Shown here one piece after another: positions 55,088-63,597 of a stretch of 64,000 bases of DNA. Each line of letters starts with the position of its first letter. The stretch's first letter is position 1. The position numbers and the translations under genes are program-made. The notes under the pieces are model-generated. The model saw only the letters and a list, made by a program, of their open reading frames with translations. It had not been told where the DNA came from and made no database searches. The stretch spans positions 62,001 through 126,000 of the forward strand of contig NZ_BOOQ01000019.1 of the NCBI RefSeq assembly GCF_016863315.1, read 5' to 3'. This DNA is from Planotetraspora silvatica. Its GTDB lineage: Bacteria > Actinomycetota > Actinomycetes > Streptosporangiales > Streptosporangiaceae.

Positions 55088-56521
55088 CTAGTGGGTGTGC
55101 GGAATCGCACCGGCGGGTGCGACGCCTGCGGGCACGATGATCGCGGCCAGCACGGCGGCGACCACGGCCGCGACAGCACTGACCGTGAAGGCGTGGGCGA
55201 CCCCGGACGTGCTGATGTCGCCGGTCACGCCGCCGACGGCGACGCTGGACAGGACGGCGACCCCGAGCGCGCCGCCGAGTTCGTGGAAGGTGTTCACGAT
55301 TCCCGAGCGTGTGCCCGCCTCGTCGGGGACGACCCCGCTCAGCGCCGCGGTGACCGCCGTGACCAGCGCGGCGCCGACACCGATCGCTGCCACGCTGAGC
55401 CCGGCGACCAGACCGACCGGGCCGCCCGCGGCGGCCGCCAGCCCGGAACCGAGCGCGGCGACTGCCAACGCGCCCGCGGCGAGCACGCGCCCGTCGAGCT
55501 TCGTGACGGCCTGGCTGCCGCCGTGGGCCCCGATGATCGTGCAGAGCGCGATCGGCAGGAAGGCCAGACCGGTCCCCGCAGCGCTGTAGCCATGAAGGCG
55601 CTGGAGGTAGAACGACCCGAGGTAGAACGCGCCCACCAACAGGCCGGTGGCGACCAGCATCAGCATCACCCCGGCCACCACCGGACGACCGGTCAGCACC
55701 CGCAACGGCATCAGCGGTGCGACGGCCACGCGCTCGACCAGCACGAACACCCCGTACAGCAGAACCGCCACGGCCAACGGCACGAGCGTCGACACCGCGA
55801 GCCAACCGTGTCCGCCGACGTTGACCAGCCCGTATATGGCGGCGCCGGTGGCGAGGGTGACCGAGAGCGCCCCGGCCGCATCCACCTGGACCGGCCCGGA
55901 CCGGTGTCGCCACCTGGCGGGAATCACCATGGGCGTCAGCGCCAGGACGATCAGCCCGGCCGGCACGTTGATGAAGAACACCCACCGCCAGCCCGGGCCA
56001 GACGTCAGCAGGCCGCCGAGAATCACGCCCAGGGCCGAACCCGCACCGGCGATCGCCGCCCATATGCCCAGTGCCCTTGCGCGGTCCTTGCCGGCGAAGG
56101 TCGTGGTGACCATCGACAGCGCTGCCGGTGACATCAACGCCGCCCCGACGCCCTGCGCCGCACGACCGGCCAGCAGCATCGCCGCGTCGGCCGCGAGTCC
56201 GCTGACCAGCGACGCGACAACGAAGATCGCCAGACCGCCGAGGAGCACCCGGCGGGCACCGAACATGTCGGTGGCGCGGCCGCCGAGCAGCATGAGACCG
56301 CCGAAGACCAACGTGTACGTCGTCAGCACCCACGGCATGATCCCCCGGTGCAGCGCCAGGTCGACGCCGATGTCGGGCAGCGCCACGTTCACGACGGTCA
56401 CGTCGAGAACGAGCATGAACTGTGCGACGCTCAACAGCCCCAGCAGCCACCACCGCCGCGCGTCAGGCGATTCGGCGTGCTCCCGGTCGTTGGAGATGGG
56501 CAACGGTGACATAGCCGCCAT
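55088..56521 (-). CDS. MFS drug exporter, DHA2 (14-segment, EmrB/QacA) family
   Basis: A 477-residue, 14-segment proton-coupled exporter. It has the motifs LDVTVVNVALPDIGVDL (motif D1), LLGGRATDMFGARRVLL (motif A) and VGAALMSPAALSMV, with motif C-like GAGSALGVILGGLL after it. It exports antibiotics or dyes. The ATG at 56521 follows GGAGGGAG; a TTG-type start 24 bases earlier is possible. Divergent from a TetR repressor with shared operator repeats. Confidence 0.92.
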   Translation of the reverse strand: MAAMSPLPISNDREHAESPDARRWWLLGLLSVAQFMLVLDVTVVNVALPDIGVDLALHRGIMPWVLTTYTLVFGGLMLLGGRATDMFGARRVLLGGLAIFVVASLVSGLAADAAMLLAGRAAQGVGAALMSPAALSMVTTTFAGKDRARALGIWAAIAGAGSALGVILGGLLTSGPGWRWVFFINVPAGLIVLALTPMVIPARWRHRSGPVQVDAAGALSVTLATGAAIYGLVNVGGHGWLAVSTLVPLAVAVLLYGVFVLVERVAVAPLMPLRVLTGRPVVAGVMLMLVATGLLVGAFYLGSFYLQRLHGYSAAGTGLAFLPIALCTIIGAHGGSQAVTKLDGRVLAAGALAVAALGSGLAAAAGGPVGLVAGLSVAAIGVGAALVTAVTAALSGVVPDEAGTRSGIVNTFHELGGALGVAVLSSVAVGGVTGDISTSGVAHAFTVSAVAAVVAAVLAAIIVPAGVAPAGAIPHTH

Positions 56522-56585
56522 GGCCTGCTCCCTCCTCTGTGTCAACGGCCGCCGCGTACACGATCGGCCTCCGCGGAACTAACTT

Positions 56586-56773
56586 GAACATGTCTGTTCG
56601 GGTTAAACGCTAGCATTAACTCCTACACGGGTGTTCGACTTAACTCAAGCCATGGCGAAGCGGTACGCGGCCACCAGGAGGGGCCGGACATTTCTGGCTC
56701 CTTCCGCGCCGTCGCCCACAGGACGAGAACGCGGGTGTCGCGAGGACAACACGAACTAGACTGTTCGAGTTAC
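56586..56773. promoter_or_regulatory. Three copies of a TGTTCG-based TetR operator motif
   Basis: GAACATGTCTGTTCGGGTTA (starting 56586) and GAACTAGACTGTTCGAGTTA (starting 56753) agree at 16 of 20 bases, and the first contains the dyad GAACA-TGTC-TGTTC. A third partial copy, TGTTCGACTTAA, is at 56632. The motif starts 31 bases before the TetR ATG and about 65 from the MFS ATG, as expected for a repressor that controls both. Confidence 0.6.
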
Positions 56774-56803
56774 TCGGCGACCTTCAGCTCACAGGAGTCA
56801 GGG

Positions 56804-57451
56804 ATGGCAGCCACACCGCGCGGCGCCGGGCCCAGGTCCCCGCAGCGCCCAGCGGCGCCGCTCATGGAGCGGCGGGCCGACGCCCGGCGCAACATCGCGT
56901 CCATCCTGGACGCGGCCGTGCTGCTTCTCTCCCGTGACGCCGACGCCAGCGTCGCCGACATCGCCAAGGCGGCCGGTGTCGGCCGGGTCACGCTCTACGG
57001 GCACTTCAGCACCCGCGCAGACCTCGTCGACGCTGTGCTGACGCGCACCGTGGAGCAGGCTGACGCCATTCTCGACGCGACCGACACGGCCGGTGACCCG
57101 CGCCAGGCGCTGACCCGACTCGTCGGCGCCTCATGGCAGATCGTCCACCGGTTCCGGTCCGTGCTTCAGGCCGCCCAGCGCGAACTTCCCGCAGAACGGA
57201 TCCGCGCCGTCCACGACCGGATCCTGCATCGCGTCCAGACGATCATCGACCGCGGGCGACAGGCCGGCGTCTTTCGCGACGACCTCCCCGAGGAGTGGCT
57301 CGTCACGGTCGTGTTCAGCCTGATGCATGCCGCAGCCGAAGACAGCGCCGCCGGCGCGCTGGACACCGATGACGCGGCGCGGATCATCGCGGCGACGCTG
57401 CTCGCAGCCCTCACCGCGCCCGGTGCGACCGTACCCACGGTGAACCCGTAG
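56804..57451 (+). CDS. TetR-family transcriptional repressor
   Basis: A 215-residue regulator: N-terminal helix-turn-helix (ILDAAVLLLSRDADASVADI, then AKAAGVGRVTLYGHFSTRADL) and a helical ligand pocket. The ATG follows AGGAG. It is divergent from the MFS exporter and should release the operators when the exported drug binds. 248 bases without a recognisable gene separate it from the next gene. Confidence 0.9.
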   Translation: MAATPRGAGPRSPQRPAAPLMERRADARRNIASILDAAVLLLSRDADASVADIAKAAGVGRVTLYGHFSTRADLVDAVLTRTVEQADAILDATDTAGDPRQALTRLVGASWQIVHRFRSVLQAAQRELPAERIRAVHDRILHRVQTIIDRGRQAGVFRDDLPEEWLVTVVFSLMHAAAEDSAAGALDTDDAARIIAATLLAALTAPGATVPTVNP

Positions 57452-57699
57452 CCGCCTGAACGCGCGGCAGTGCTCAGCACTACATCCCTGACCGGATGTG
57501 GAATCCGCCGGCCTACGCCGCCCGTGGTAGCGGCAAAGCCCTCCCCTGTCTGACGACCGGGACCGCTTGCGGCCGACATCGTGACCTCATCACACGGACG
57601 GCGCGGGTGGAGCGCCGGCTGGGGGACTTCGTCACCCGTTGAGGAATCCCGAGCCGGCGTGCCGCGATCACAGCACCACCGGTTGAAAGAGGGAAACGC

Positions 57700-58332
57700 A
57701 TGAAGATCACGCTCTTCGGGGCGACCGGAGGCACCGGCGGTCAGGTGATCCGGCAGGCCTGCGACGCGGGCCATGAGGTCACCGCGGTGGTGCGGGACCC
57801 GGCCCGGCTCACCGAATCGCATCCCCACCTGACGGTGCTGCAGGCCGACGTGATGGACCCCGCCGCGATCGGCCCGGCCATCGACGGGCGTGACGCCGTG
57901 GTGTCGGCGCTGGGCTCCCGTGACGGGCGGGTGCCGACCACCGTCTGCACGGACAGCACGCTCAGCATCATCAAGGCCATGCACACCGAAGGCGTGCGAC
58001 GACTCGTCGTGGTCAGCGCCGGCACCCTCACCACCGACGGCGACGGACCAATGACCCGCCTGATCCTCAAACCGATGCTGGGCAAGGTGCTCAAGCACAC
58101 CATCGCCGACAAGCGCCGGATGGAGGATGTCATCCGCGCCAGTGATCTGGAGTGGACGATCGTGCGTCCGCCGATGCTCACGGACGGGCCCCGAACCGCT
58201 GACTATCGCAGCGCCGTCGACCGCAACGTGCGCGGCGGGATGCGCATCTCGCGCGCCGATCTCGCCGACTGCATCCTGCGTTGCCTGGTCGATCACGACC
58301 CGATCAATGCCGCGATCTCGATCGGAAACTGA
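57700..58332 (+). CDS. NAD(P)-binding SDR_a5/NmrA-type oxidoreductase
   Basis: A 210-residue atypical SDR with the N-terminal FGATGGTGGQVIRQA dinucleotide motif, LVVVSAGTL and WTIVRPPMLTDGP. Members are often flavin/biliverdin reductase-like or redox sensors. The ATG follows AGAGGGAAA. It is followed by a truncated methyltransferase fragment and an MMPL gene on the same strand. Confidence 0.87.
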   Translation: MKITLFGATGGTGGQVIRQACDAGHEVTAVVRDPARLTESHPHLTVLQADVMDPAAIGPAIDGRDAVVSALGSRDGRVPTTVCTDSTLSIIKAMHTEGVRRLVVVSAGTLTTDGDGPMTRLILKPMLGKVLKHTIADKRRMEDVIRASDLEWTIVRPPMLTDGPRTADYRSAVDRNVRGGMRISRADLADCILRCLVDHDPINAAISIGN

Positions 58333-58423
58333 CCCGGCCATCGGGCACCGCATGCCCCCGCACCCGGCCGCCATGCCATCCATCGACGCCCTATCCACCC
58401 ATGTCATCACCACAGGAGATGCG

Positions 58424-58564
58424 ATGCCGGTCATCGTCGACGACCATCAGGCCGATGCCTGGAACGGTTACCAAGGCCACCATCGGGTCGACCATCACGA
58501 GCGCCACAACGCGGTGAACGACGGGCTGAACGAGGCCGTCCACCCCGGGGCGTCGCGAGCATGA
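58424..58564 (+). pseudogene. 46-residue fragment: N-terminus of a SAM-dependent methyltransferase
   Basis: The frame reads MPVIVDDHQADAWNGYQGHH and later DHHERHNAVNDGLNEAVHPG, which matches the N-terminal entry of actinobacterial class I methyltransferases (the WNGYEGxHWxxHHDRY...GFNE type), but it stops before the SAM motif. AGGAG stands 5 bases before the ATG, and its stop overlaps the MMPL start (ATGA). It is therefore a truncated remnant that may now act as a short leader for translational coupling. Confidence 0.6.
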
Positions 58565-60738
58565 GCACCGGCGCCGAAGTCCGCAGCCCGGCCATCATCC
58601 AGTTCTCCCGCTTCGTACTCCGCCACAAGCTGGCGGTGACACTGTCCTGGCTCGTGCTCTTCCTTGCCGGTGGCGCGGCCTCCGGCCAGCTGTCGGGCCA
58701 CCTGTCCCACGACTTCTCCTTTCCGAACGCGGCCGGCGACAAGGCGAACCACGCCATCCTGACCGCCTACGGCACGGGAGCCGGCACATATCCGCTGGTT
58801 CCCGTGATCGTCCTCCCCGACGGAACCACCGCCGACGACCCGGCGGTCGAGCAGGCGTTCAACGCGGCGGCCGTCACCCCGCGGATGCGGGTGGTGTCCT
58901 ATCCCTCCACCGGCGACCACCGGTTCGTCGGCGCCGACGGGCGGACCGTCTTCGGACTGGTCTTCACACCGCCCGCCCGTGGCGCGTCCACACCCGACTA
59001 CGGCGGGCAGATCACCCGGGCGATGGCGAGCGTCCTCCCGGCGGGCGCGACGGTGCACGTGACCGGAATCAGCGAGCTGTCCACCGCGGACGACACCGGC
59101 TCGGGCAGCAGTGTTCTGACCGAGACGCTGATCGGTGGGCTCGGTGCGCTCATGGTGCTGGCCTTCGTCTTCGGCTCGTTTCTGGCCCTGGTACCGCTGC
59201 TGGTGGCGGCCGTGTCGATCCTCACCACGTTCCTCATCGTGCTCGGGCTGACCCAGGTCTCCGACGTGAGCTTCATCGTCCAGTTCCTGGTCGCGCTGAT
59301 CGGCCTGGGCGTGGCCATCGACTACTCGCTCCTGCTGGTCACCCGATGGCGGGAGGAGCGGGCCCACGGCTACTCCGGCGACGAGGCGGTACACCGCGCG
59401 ATGGCCAGTGCCGGGCGGGCCGTGCTGTTCAGCGGGGTGACCGTGGCCATCGGGCTGATCGCGCTGGTGGTTCTGCCCGTACCCTTCATGCGCAGCGTCG
59501 GATATGGCGGGATGCTCGTCCCCCTGGTCAGCGTGCTGGTCACCCTCACCCTGCTGCCGGTGCTGCTGGCCGCTGTCGGGCACCGAGTGGATTGGCCCCG
59601 GGTACGCCGGGAGGAGTCGGCCAGCCGCGTCTGGCGGGCGTGGGCCGGTGGTGTCGTCCGCGCCCGCTGGCTCGCCGCCGCCGGCGCGCTGATGGTCCTC
59701 GGCGGTTTGGCCGTCGCCGGTTCGGACATCAAGCTCGGCGACGCCCACAGCGCCGCGCTCGCTCGCTCGGCCCGGCCGGCCGCCGCAGCCGGACTGGCCG
59801 ACCTGACCCGGGCCGGGATACCCAGCGGCGTGCTGACCCCCATCGAAGTGCTCATCCCCGCCGGCGCGCAGCCACCGTCGACGCTGGACGGCCTGCCCGG
59901 CACCTTCGCGGCGGTCGCGCCATCCGACCCCGCGTGGCACCAGGCCGCGACGCGGCTGCTGGTCGTGCTGCCTGGCGACGAGGCGAGCAGCGACGCCGGT
60001 AAGGCCACCATCACCCGGGTACGCGATGTGCTGCACCGTGTGCCTGGCGCGCAGGTGGGCGGGCTGGGCGTATTGGAGCAGGACGCCGAAAACGTGCTCT
60101 ACGGACCGTTCCCGCTGCTGCTCGCACTCATCGGACTGATCACCTTCGTCCTGCTGACCCGGGCGTTCCGCTCAGTGTTGCTGGCGCTCAAGGCGGTCGT
60201 GCTCAACCTGCTGTCCCTGGCCGCCAGCTATGGAGTGCTGGTCCTCGTATGGCAGAACGGCCACGGCTCACATGCCATCTGGGGGGTACCGGCCACCGGC
60301 GCGATCACCTTCTGGGTACCGCTGATGGGCTTCGCCTTCCTCTACGGGCTCTCCATGGACTACGAGGTATTCATCCTCGCCCGGATGCGGGAGGAGTACG
60401 ACCGCACCGCGGACACCCGCACAGCGATCGTCGAAGGCCTCGGCCGTACCGGCAGGCTGGTCACCAGCGCCGCGCTGATCCTGTTCCTTGCCTTTGTCTC
60501 GCTGGCCACGGCGCCGGGCACCGACATCAAAATCCTGGCGACCGGACTGGGCGCGGGCATTCTGCTCGACGCGACAGTGGTCCGCAGCCTGCTGGTGCCG
60601 GCCACGGTGTCGCTGTTCGGCCGGTGGAACTGGTGGTTGCCCGGTTGGGCCGCCCGCCTGTTGCGCGTTCCGGCGGTGCCGGTCGACGCGACGTCCACGT
60701 CCGTCGCCGGCCCGGCTTCCCGTACCGCGGTCGGCTGA
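58561..60738 (+). CDS. MMPL-family RND transporter
   Basis: A 725-residue, 12-segment MMPL protein with two repeats: the first segment RHKLAVTLSWLVLFLAGG, a large outside loop (about 60-170), then VAIDYSLLLVTRWREE and in the second half LSMDYEVFILARMREEYD, the paired Asp-Tyr motifs of proton-driven MMPL pumps. Such proteins export lipids, siderophores or drugs. The substrate cannot be told; no lipid-synthesis genes are adjacent. It is coupled to the methyltransferase fragment. Confidence 0.92.
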   Translation: MSTGAEVRSPAIIQFSRFVLRHKLAVTLSWLVLFLAGGAASGQLSGHLSHDFSFPNAAGDKANHAILTAYGTGAGTYPLVPVIVLPDGTTADDPAVEQAFNAAAVTPRMRVVSYPSTGDHRFVGADGRTVFGLVFTPPARGASTPDYGGQITRAMASVLPAGATVHVTGISELSTADDTGSGSSVLTETLIGGLGALMVLAFVFGSFLALVPLLVAAVSILTTFLIVLGLTQVSDVSFIVQFLVALIGLGVAIDYSLLLVTRWREERAHGYSGDEAVHRAMASAGRAVLFSGVTVAIGLIALVVLPVPFMRSVGYGGMLVPLVSVLVTLTLLPVLLAAVGHRVDWPRVRREESASRVWRAWAGGVVRARWLAAAGALMVLGGLAVAGSDIKLGDAHSAALARSARPAAAAGLADLTRAGIPSGVLTPIEVLIPAGAQPPSTLDGLPGTFAAVAPSDPAWHQAATRLLVVLPGDEASSDAGKATITRVRDVLHRVPGAQVGGLGVLEQDAENVLYGPFPLLLALIGLITFVLLTRAFRSVLLALKAVVLNLLSLAASYGVLVLVWQNGHGSHAIWGVPATGAITFWVPLMGFAFLYGLSMDYEVFILARMREEYDRTADTRTAIVEGLGRTGRLVTSAALILFLAFVSLATAPGTDIKILATGLGAGILLDATVVRSLLVPATVSLFGRWNWWLPGWAARLLRVPAVPVDATSTSVAGPASRTAVG

Positions 60739-60794
60739 ACCGGCGGCCGCACCAGCCGGGCCGCCGCCCTTCAACGGCGTCCTATCATCCTGCT

Positions 60795-61136
60795 GTGTAC
60801 GACGACGGCCTGGTGACGTGTACTGACGCAGAGTTGATCATCAACAGGTACTACTTCCCCTTCGGGTCGGCCAAGCGGATCCCGCTCTCCGGCATCCGTG
60901 GGGTGCGGTGGATGCCGCTCCCCCACGGAAGCCTGCGGATCTGGGGTTCCGGCGACTTCGTGCACTGGCTCAACCTCGATTTCGGCCGATCCCAGAAGAA
61001 GGCCGCGCTCGTCATCGATCTCGGCCGCAGGATCGTGCCGGTGATCACGCCCGACGAGCCGGCCCGGCTCGTGGCGGAGCTCGCCGCCCACGGGATCGCC
61101 ACCAGCGGGTTCCCGCAGGGCCCCGCACGGGCCTGA
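60795..61136 (+). CDS. Small PH-domain-like protein, function unknown
   Basis: A 113-residue protein, beta-rich, with LIINRYYFPFGSAKRIPLSG, then WMPLPHGSLRIWGSGDFVHWL and a final helix (EPARLVAELAAHG). The pattern resembles bacterial pleckstrin-like domains found as free-standing proteins. There is no signal or membrane segment. GTG start 56 bases after the MMPL stop; it converges with the AraC gene, 9 bases away. Confidence 0.7.
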   Translation: MYDDGLVTCTDAELIINRYYFPFGSAKRIPLSGIRGVRWMPLPHGSLRIWGSGDFVHWLNLDFGRSQKKAALVIDLGRRIVPVITPDEPARLVAELAAHGIATSGFPQGPARA

Positions 61137-61145
61137 TCGCGCTCG

Positions 61146-62078
61146 TCACACCGGTGACGGGGTGCAGCTGAGATCCCCGGCCTGCTGCCGCAGCCGTGCG
61201 GCGTCCTGCCCCGGCGGCACGCCGAACAGCCGGCGGTACTCGCGGCTGAACTGCGACGCGCTGTCGTAGCCGACCGTGAACCCGACGGCGGCCACATCCC
61301 GCGAACCGCTGAGGAGCAGCAGCCGGGCCTCCTGCAGGCGAATGCGCTTCTGGTACTGGATGGGCGTCATCGCGGTGACGGCGCGGAAGTGCCGGTGGAA
61401 CGCCGACGCGCTCATCCCCGAAATCCCCGCGAGGTCGTCCACGCGGATCGCCTCCGCGTGGTGGTCGCGGATCCATCGGATGGCGCGGCCGACGTGGGAC
61501 AGGCGGCTGTCGGCGAGGCCGATCTGGCGGACCGTCGCCCCCTGCTCGCCGGTGAGCAGCCGCCAGTGGATCTCCCGCTCGATCATCGGTGCCAGCACCG
61601 GCGCGTCGGCCGGGCGGCCGAGCAGTCTGACCATCCGCACCATCGCGTCGAGGAGGTCGTCCGGGGCGTCGCTGACCGCGACACCCCGCGGAGTCTCGGA
61701 TCTTCGGCCCGGCTCACGCGTGTGCGCGGCGGGCCCGGCCTCCAAGATGAGCGACGCGATGACGGCCGGGCTGAGAGTGAGGCCGCAGCCGAGGAAGGGC
61801 CGCTCCGGACTGGCCTGCGCGAGTTGGCCGGTCACGGGCAGGCCGACCGAGACCACCAGGTACTGGCCCGCACCGTAGTCGTAGATCCGGTCGCCCAGAG
61901 TGAGACGTTTCGCGCCTTGCGCGACCACGGCGAGCGTGGGCTCGGCGACGGTTGCCGTGGGAGGGGACGGCTTGTCGGCCGCCGACAGCAGCAGGCCGCC
62001 GACGGCGGGGCCGGATCGCCCGGCATGGCGGGTGATCAGGGAACGCAGCTCGTCCAGGGACACGTTCGATTCAAGCAT
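61146..62078 (-). CDS. AraC-family transcriptional regulator
   Basis: A 310-residue activator with an AraC_N cupin-like domain (about 30-185; QGAKRLTLGDRIYDYGAGQY) and the C-terminal double helix-turn-helix (MSASAFHRHFRAVTAMTPIQ, and VAAVGFTVGYDSASQFSREY). It diverges from an aldo/keto reductase, a frequent pairing in actinobacteria and proteobacteria in which it activates the reductase in response to aldehydes. The ATG at 62078 begins MLESNVSLDEL; an open extension of 30 residues upstream is unlikely. Confidence 0.9.
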   Translation of the reverse strand: MLESNVSLDELRSLITRHAGRSGPAVGGLLLSAADKPSPPTATVAEPTLAVVAQGAKRLTLGDRIYDYGAGQYLVVSVGLPVTGQLAQASPERPFLGCGLTLSPAVIASLILEAGPAAHTREPGRRSETPRGVAVSDAPDDLLDAMVRMVRLLGRPADAPVLAPMIEREIHWRLLTGEQGATVRQIGLADSRLSHVGRAIRWIRDHHAEAIRVDDLAGISGMSASAFHRHFRAVTAMTPIQYQKRIRLQEARLLLLSGSRDVAAVGFTVGYDSASQFSREYRRLFGVPPGQDAARLRQQAGDLSCTPSPV

Positions 62079-62219
62079 CGAGCGCGGAGCCTTCCATCCC
62101 GGTCCCGCCGAAGTCGACAGGATCGTGCAAGACACCGGCAGTATCGATCTAACGTTTGCGCAGGTCATGCCGCTTTACTCGAAGGGCTGGTTTCCACCCA
62201 CGAGTACAGGAGCACAAGC

Positions 62220-63302
62220 ATGGCGCTCGATTCCTACGTGAGCCTCGGTCACTCCGGCCTCAAGGTGAGTCCTTTCTGCCTGGGGGCGATGAACTTCGGC
62301 GAGGACGGCGGGATGGGCTGCGGCGTCGAGGAGTCGCAGAAGATCCTGCAGACCTACCTCGACCGCGGCGGGAACTTCGTCGACACCGCCAACTTCTACA
62401 CGAACGGCCACTCGGAGAAGATCATCGGCGATTTCTTCGCCCAGCGCCCCGGGCTGCGCGACCGCGTCGTCCTGGCGACCAAGTTCTTCTGCAATCTGCA
62501 CGTGGGCGACCCGAACGGCGGCGGCGCGGGCCGCAAGGCGATCTTCGGGCAGGTGGAGGACTCGCTGCGCCGCCTGCGGACGGATTACATCGACCTCTAC
62601 TGGCTGCACAACTACGACTGGTCCACGCCCGTGGAGGAGACTCTGCGGACGCTGGACGACCTCGTCACCGCGGGCAAGATCCGATACGTGGGCTTCTCCG
62701 ACACTCCGGCCTGGTTCACCGCGAAGGCGCACACCATGGCCCTGCTGCGCGGCTGGACGCCGATCACCGCACTTCAGATGGAGTACTCCCTGCTGGAGCG
62801 CACGATCGAGGGCGAGCTGATCCCGCTGGCGCAGGACGCCGGCATGGGCGTGCTCCCCTGGAGCCCGCTCAAGAGCGGTTACCTGTCCGGGACGTACACC
62901 CGCGGCAACGGCATCCCCGCCGGCACCAGGCGCTCGGCGGTGCTCGGCGCGCCCAGCGAGGCCCAGTTCACTGTGATCGACGCACTCGCCGCCGTCGCCG
63001 AGGAGGCCGGTGCGAGCTCCGCCGCGGTCGCGCTCGCCTGGGTGCAGAACCGCCCCGGCGTCACCTCCACGATCATCGGGCCCCGCCGGCTCGACCACCT
63101 CGAGGCGAACCTCGCCGGGCTGGAGGTGCGGCTGACCGAGGAGCAGACCGCCCGCCTGGACGAGGCGTCGGCCCCCACGCTGAACTTCCCCGCCGAACTC
63201 AACCGCCGGGTCGCGCCCATGCTCAAGTACTCGGGCGCCACCGTCGACGGCCAGAAGTCGTCCGTCTACCCGCCTCTGCTGGAGAGCACGACCCGCTACT
63301 GA
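62220..63302 (+). CDS. Aldo/keto reductase
   Basis: A 360-residue NADPH-dependent reductase of the AKR fold: Asp and Tyr of the tetrad in FVDTANFYTNGHSE, Lys in VLATKFF and His in LYWLHNYD. The cofactor end is STIIGPRRLDHLEANL. It reduces aldehydes or ketones to alcohols. The ATG follows CAGGAG. Divergent from the AraC regulator, and followed immediately by a thiolase fragment. Confidence 0.92.
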   Translation: MALDSYVSLGHSGLKVSPFCLGAMNFGEDGGMGCGVEESQKILQTYLDRGGNFVDTANFYTNGHSEKIIGDFFAQRPGLRDRVVLATKFFCNLHVGDPNGGGAGRKAIFGQVEDSLRRLRTDYIDLYWLHNYDWSTPVEETLRTLDDLVTAGKIRYVGFSDTPAWFTAKAHTMALLRGWTPITALQMEYSLLERTIEGELIPLAQDAGMGVLPWSPLKSGYLSGTYTRGNGIPAGTRRSAVLGAPSEAQFTVIDALAAVAEEAGASSAAVALAWVQNRPGVTSTIIGPRRLDHLEANLAGLEVRLTEEQTARLDEASAPTLNFPAELNRRVAPMLKYSGATVDGQKSSVYPPLLESTTRY

Positions 63303-63590
63303 GCCGGCCAAGGCAGCGACCTGCGGACCCTCGCCGGCCTCCGGCCCGCCTACTACGACGAGGACGTCGCCCGGCGGTTCCCCCAGATCGCCTGGAACGT
63401 CACCGCCGCCAACGCGAGCCAGATCAACGACGGCAGCGCCGCGGTCCTGATCACCACCGGCGAGACCGCCGCGAAGCTCGGCCTCACCCCGCTGGCGCGC
63501 CTGCACAGCTTCGCCGTCGCGGGTGACGACCCCCTCTACATGCTGACCGCCGTCATCCCCGCCACGCGTCAGGTCCTGCGGCGGACTTTC
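63303..63590 (+). pseudogene. Internal fragment of an acetyl-CoA acetyltransferase (thiolase)
   Basis: Starting directly after the reductase stop and in one frame, the sequence reads DLRTLAGLRPAYYDEDVARR, then NASQINDGSAAVLI and later FAVAGDDPLYMLTAVIPATR, a clear match to the middle of thiolase (about residues 220-320 of 390). There is no start, neither catalytic end (the N-terminal Cys and C-terminal His/Cys motifs are absent), and the frame dissolves after 63590. It is a decayed remnant. Confidence 0.8.
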
Positions 63591-63597
63591 CTCCGGC

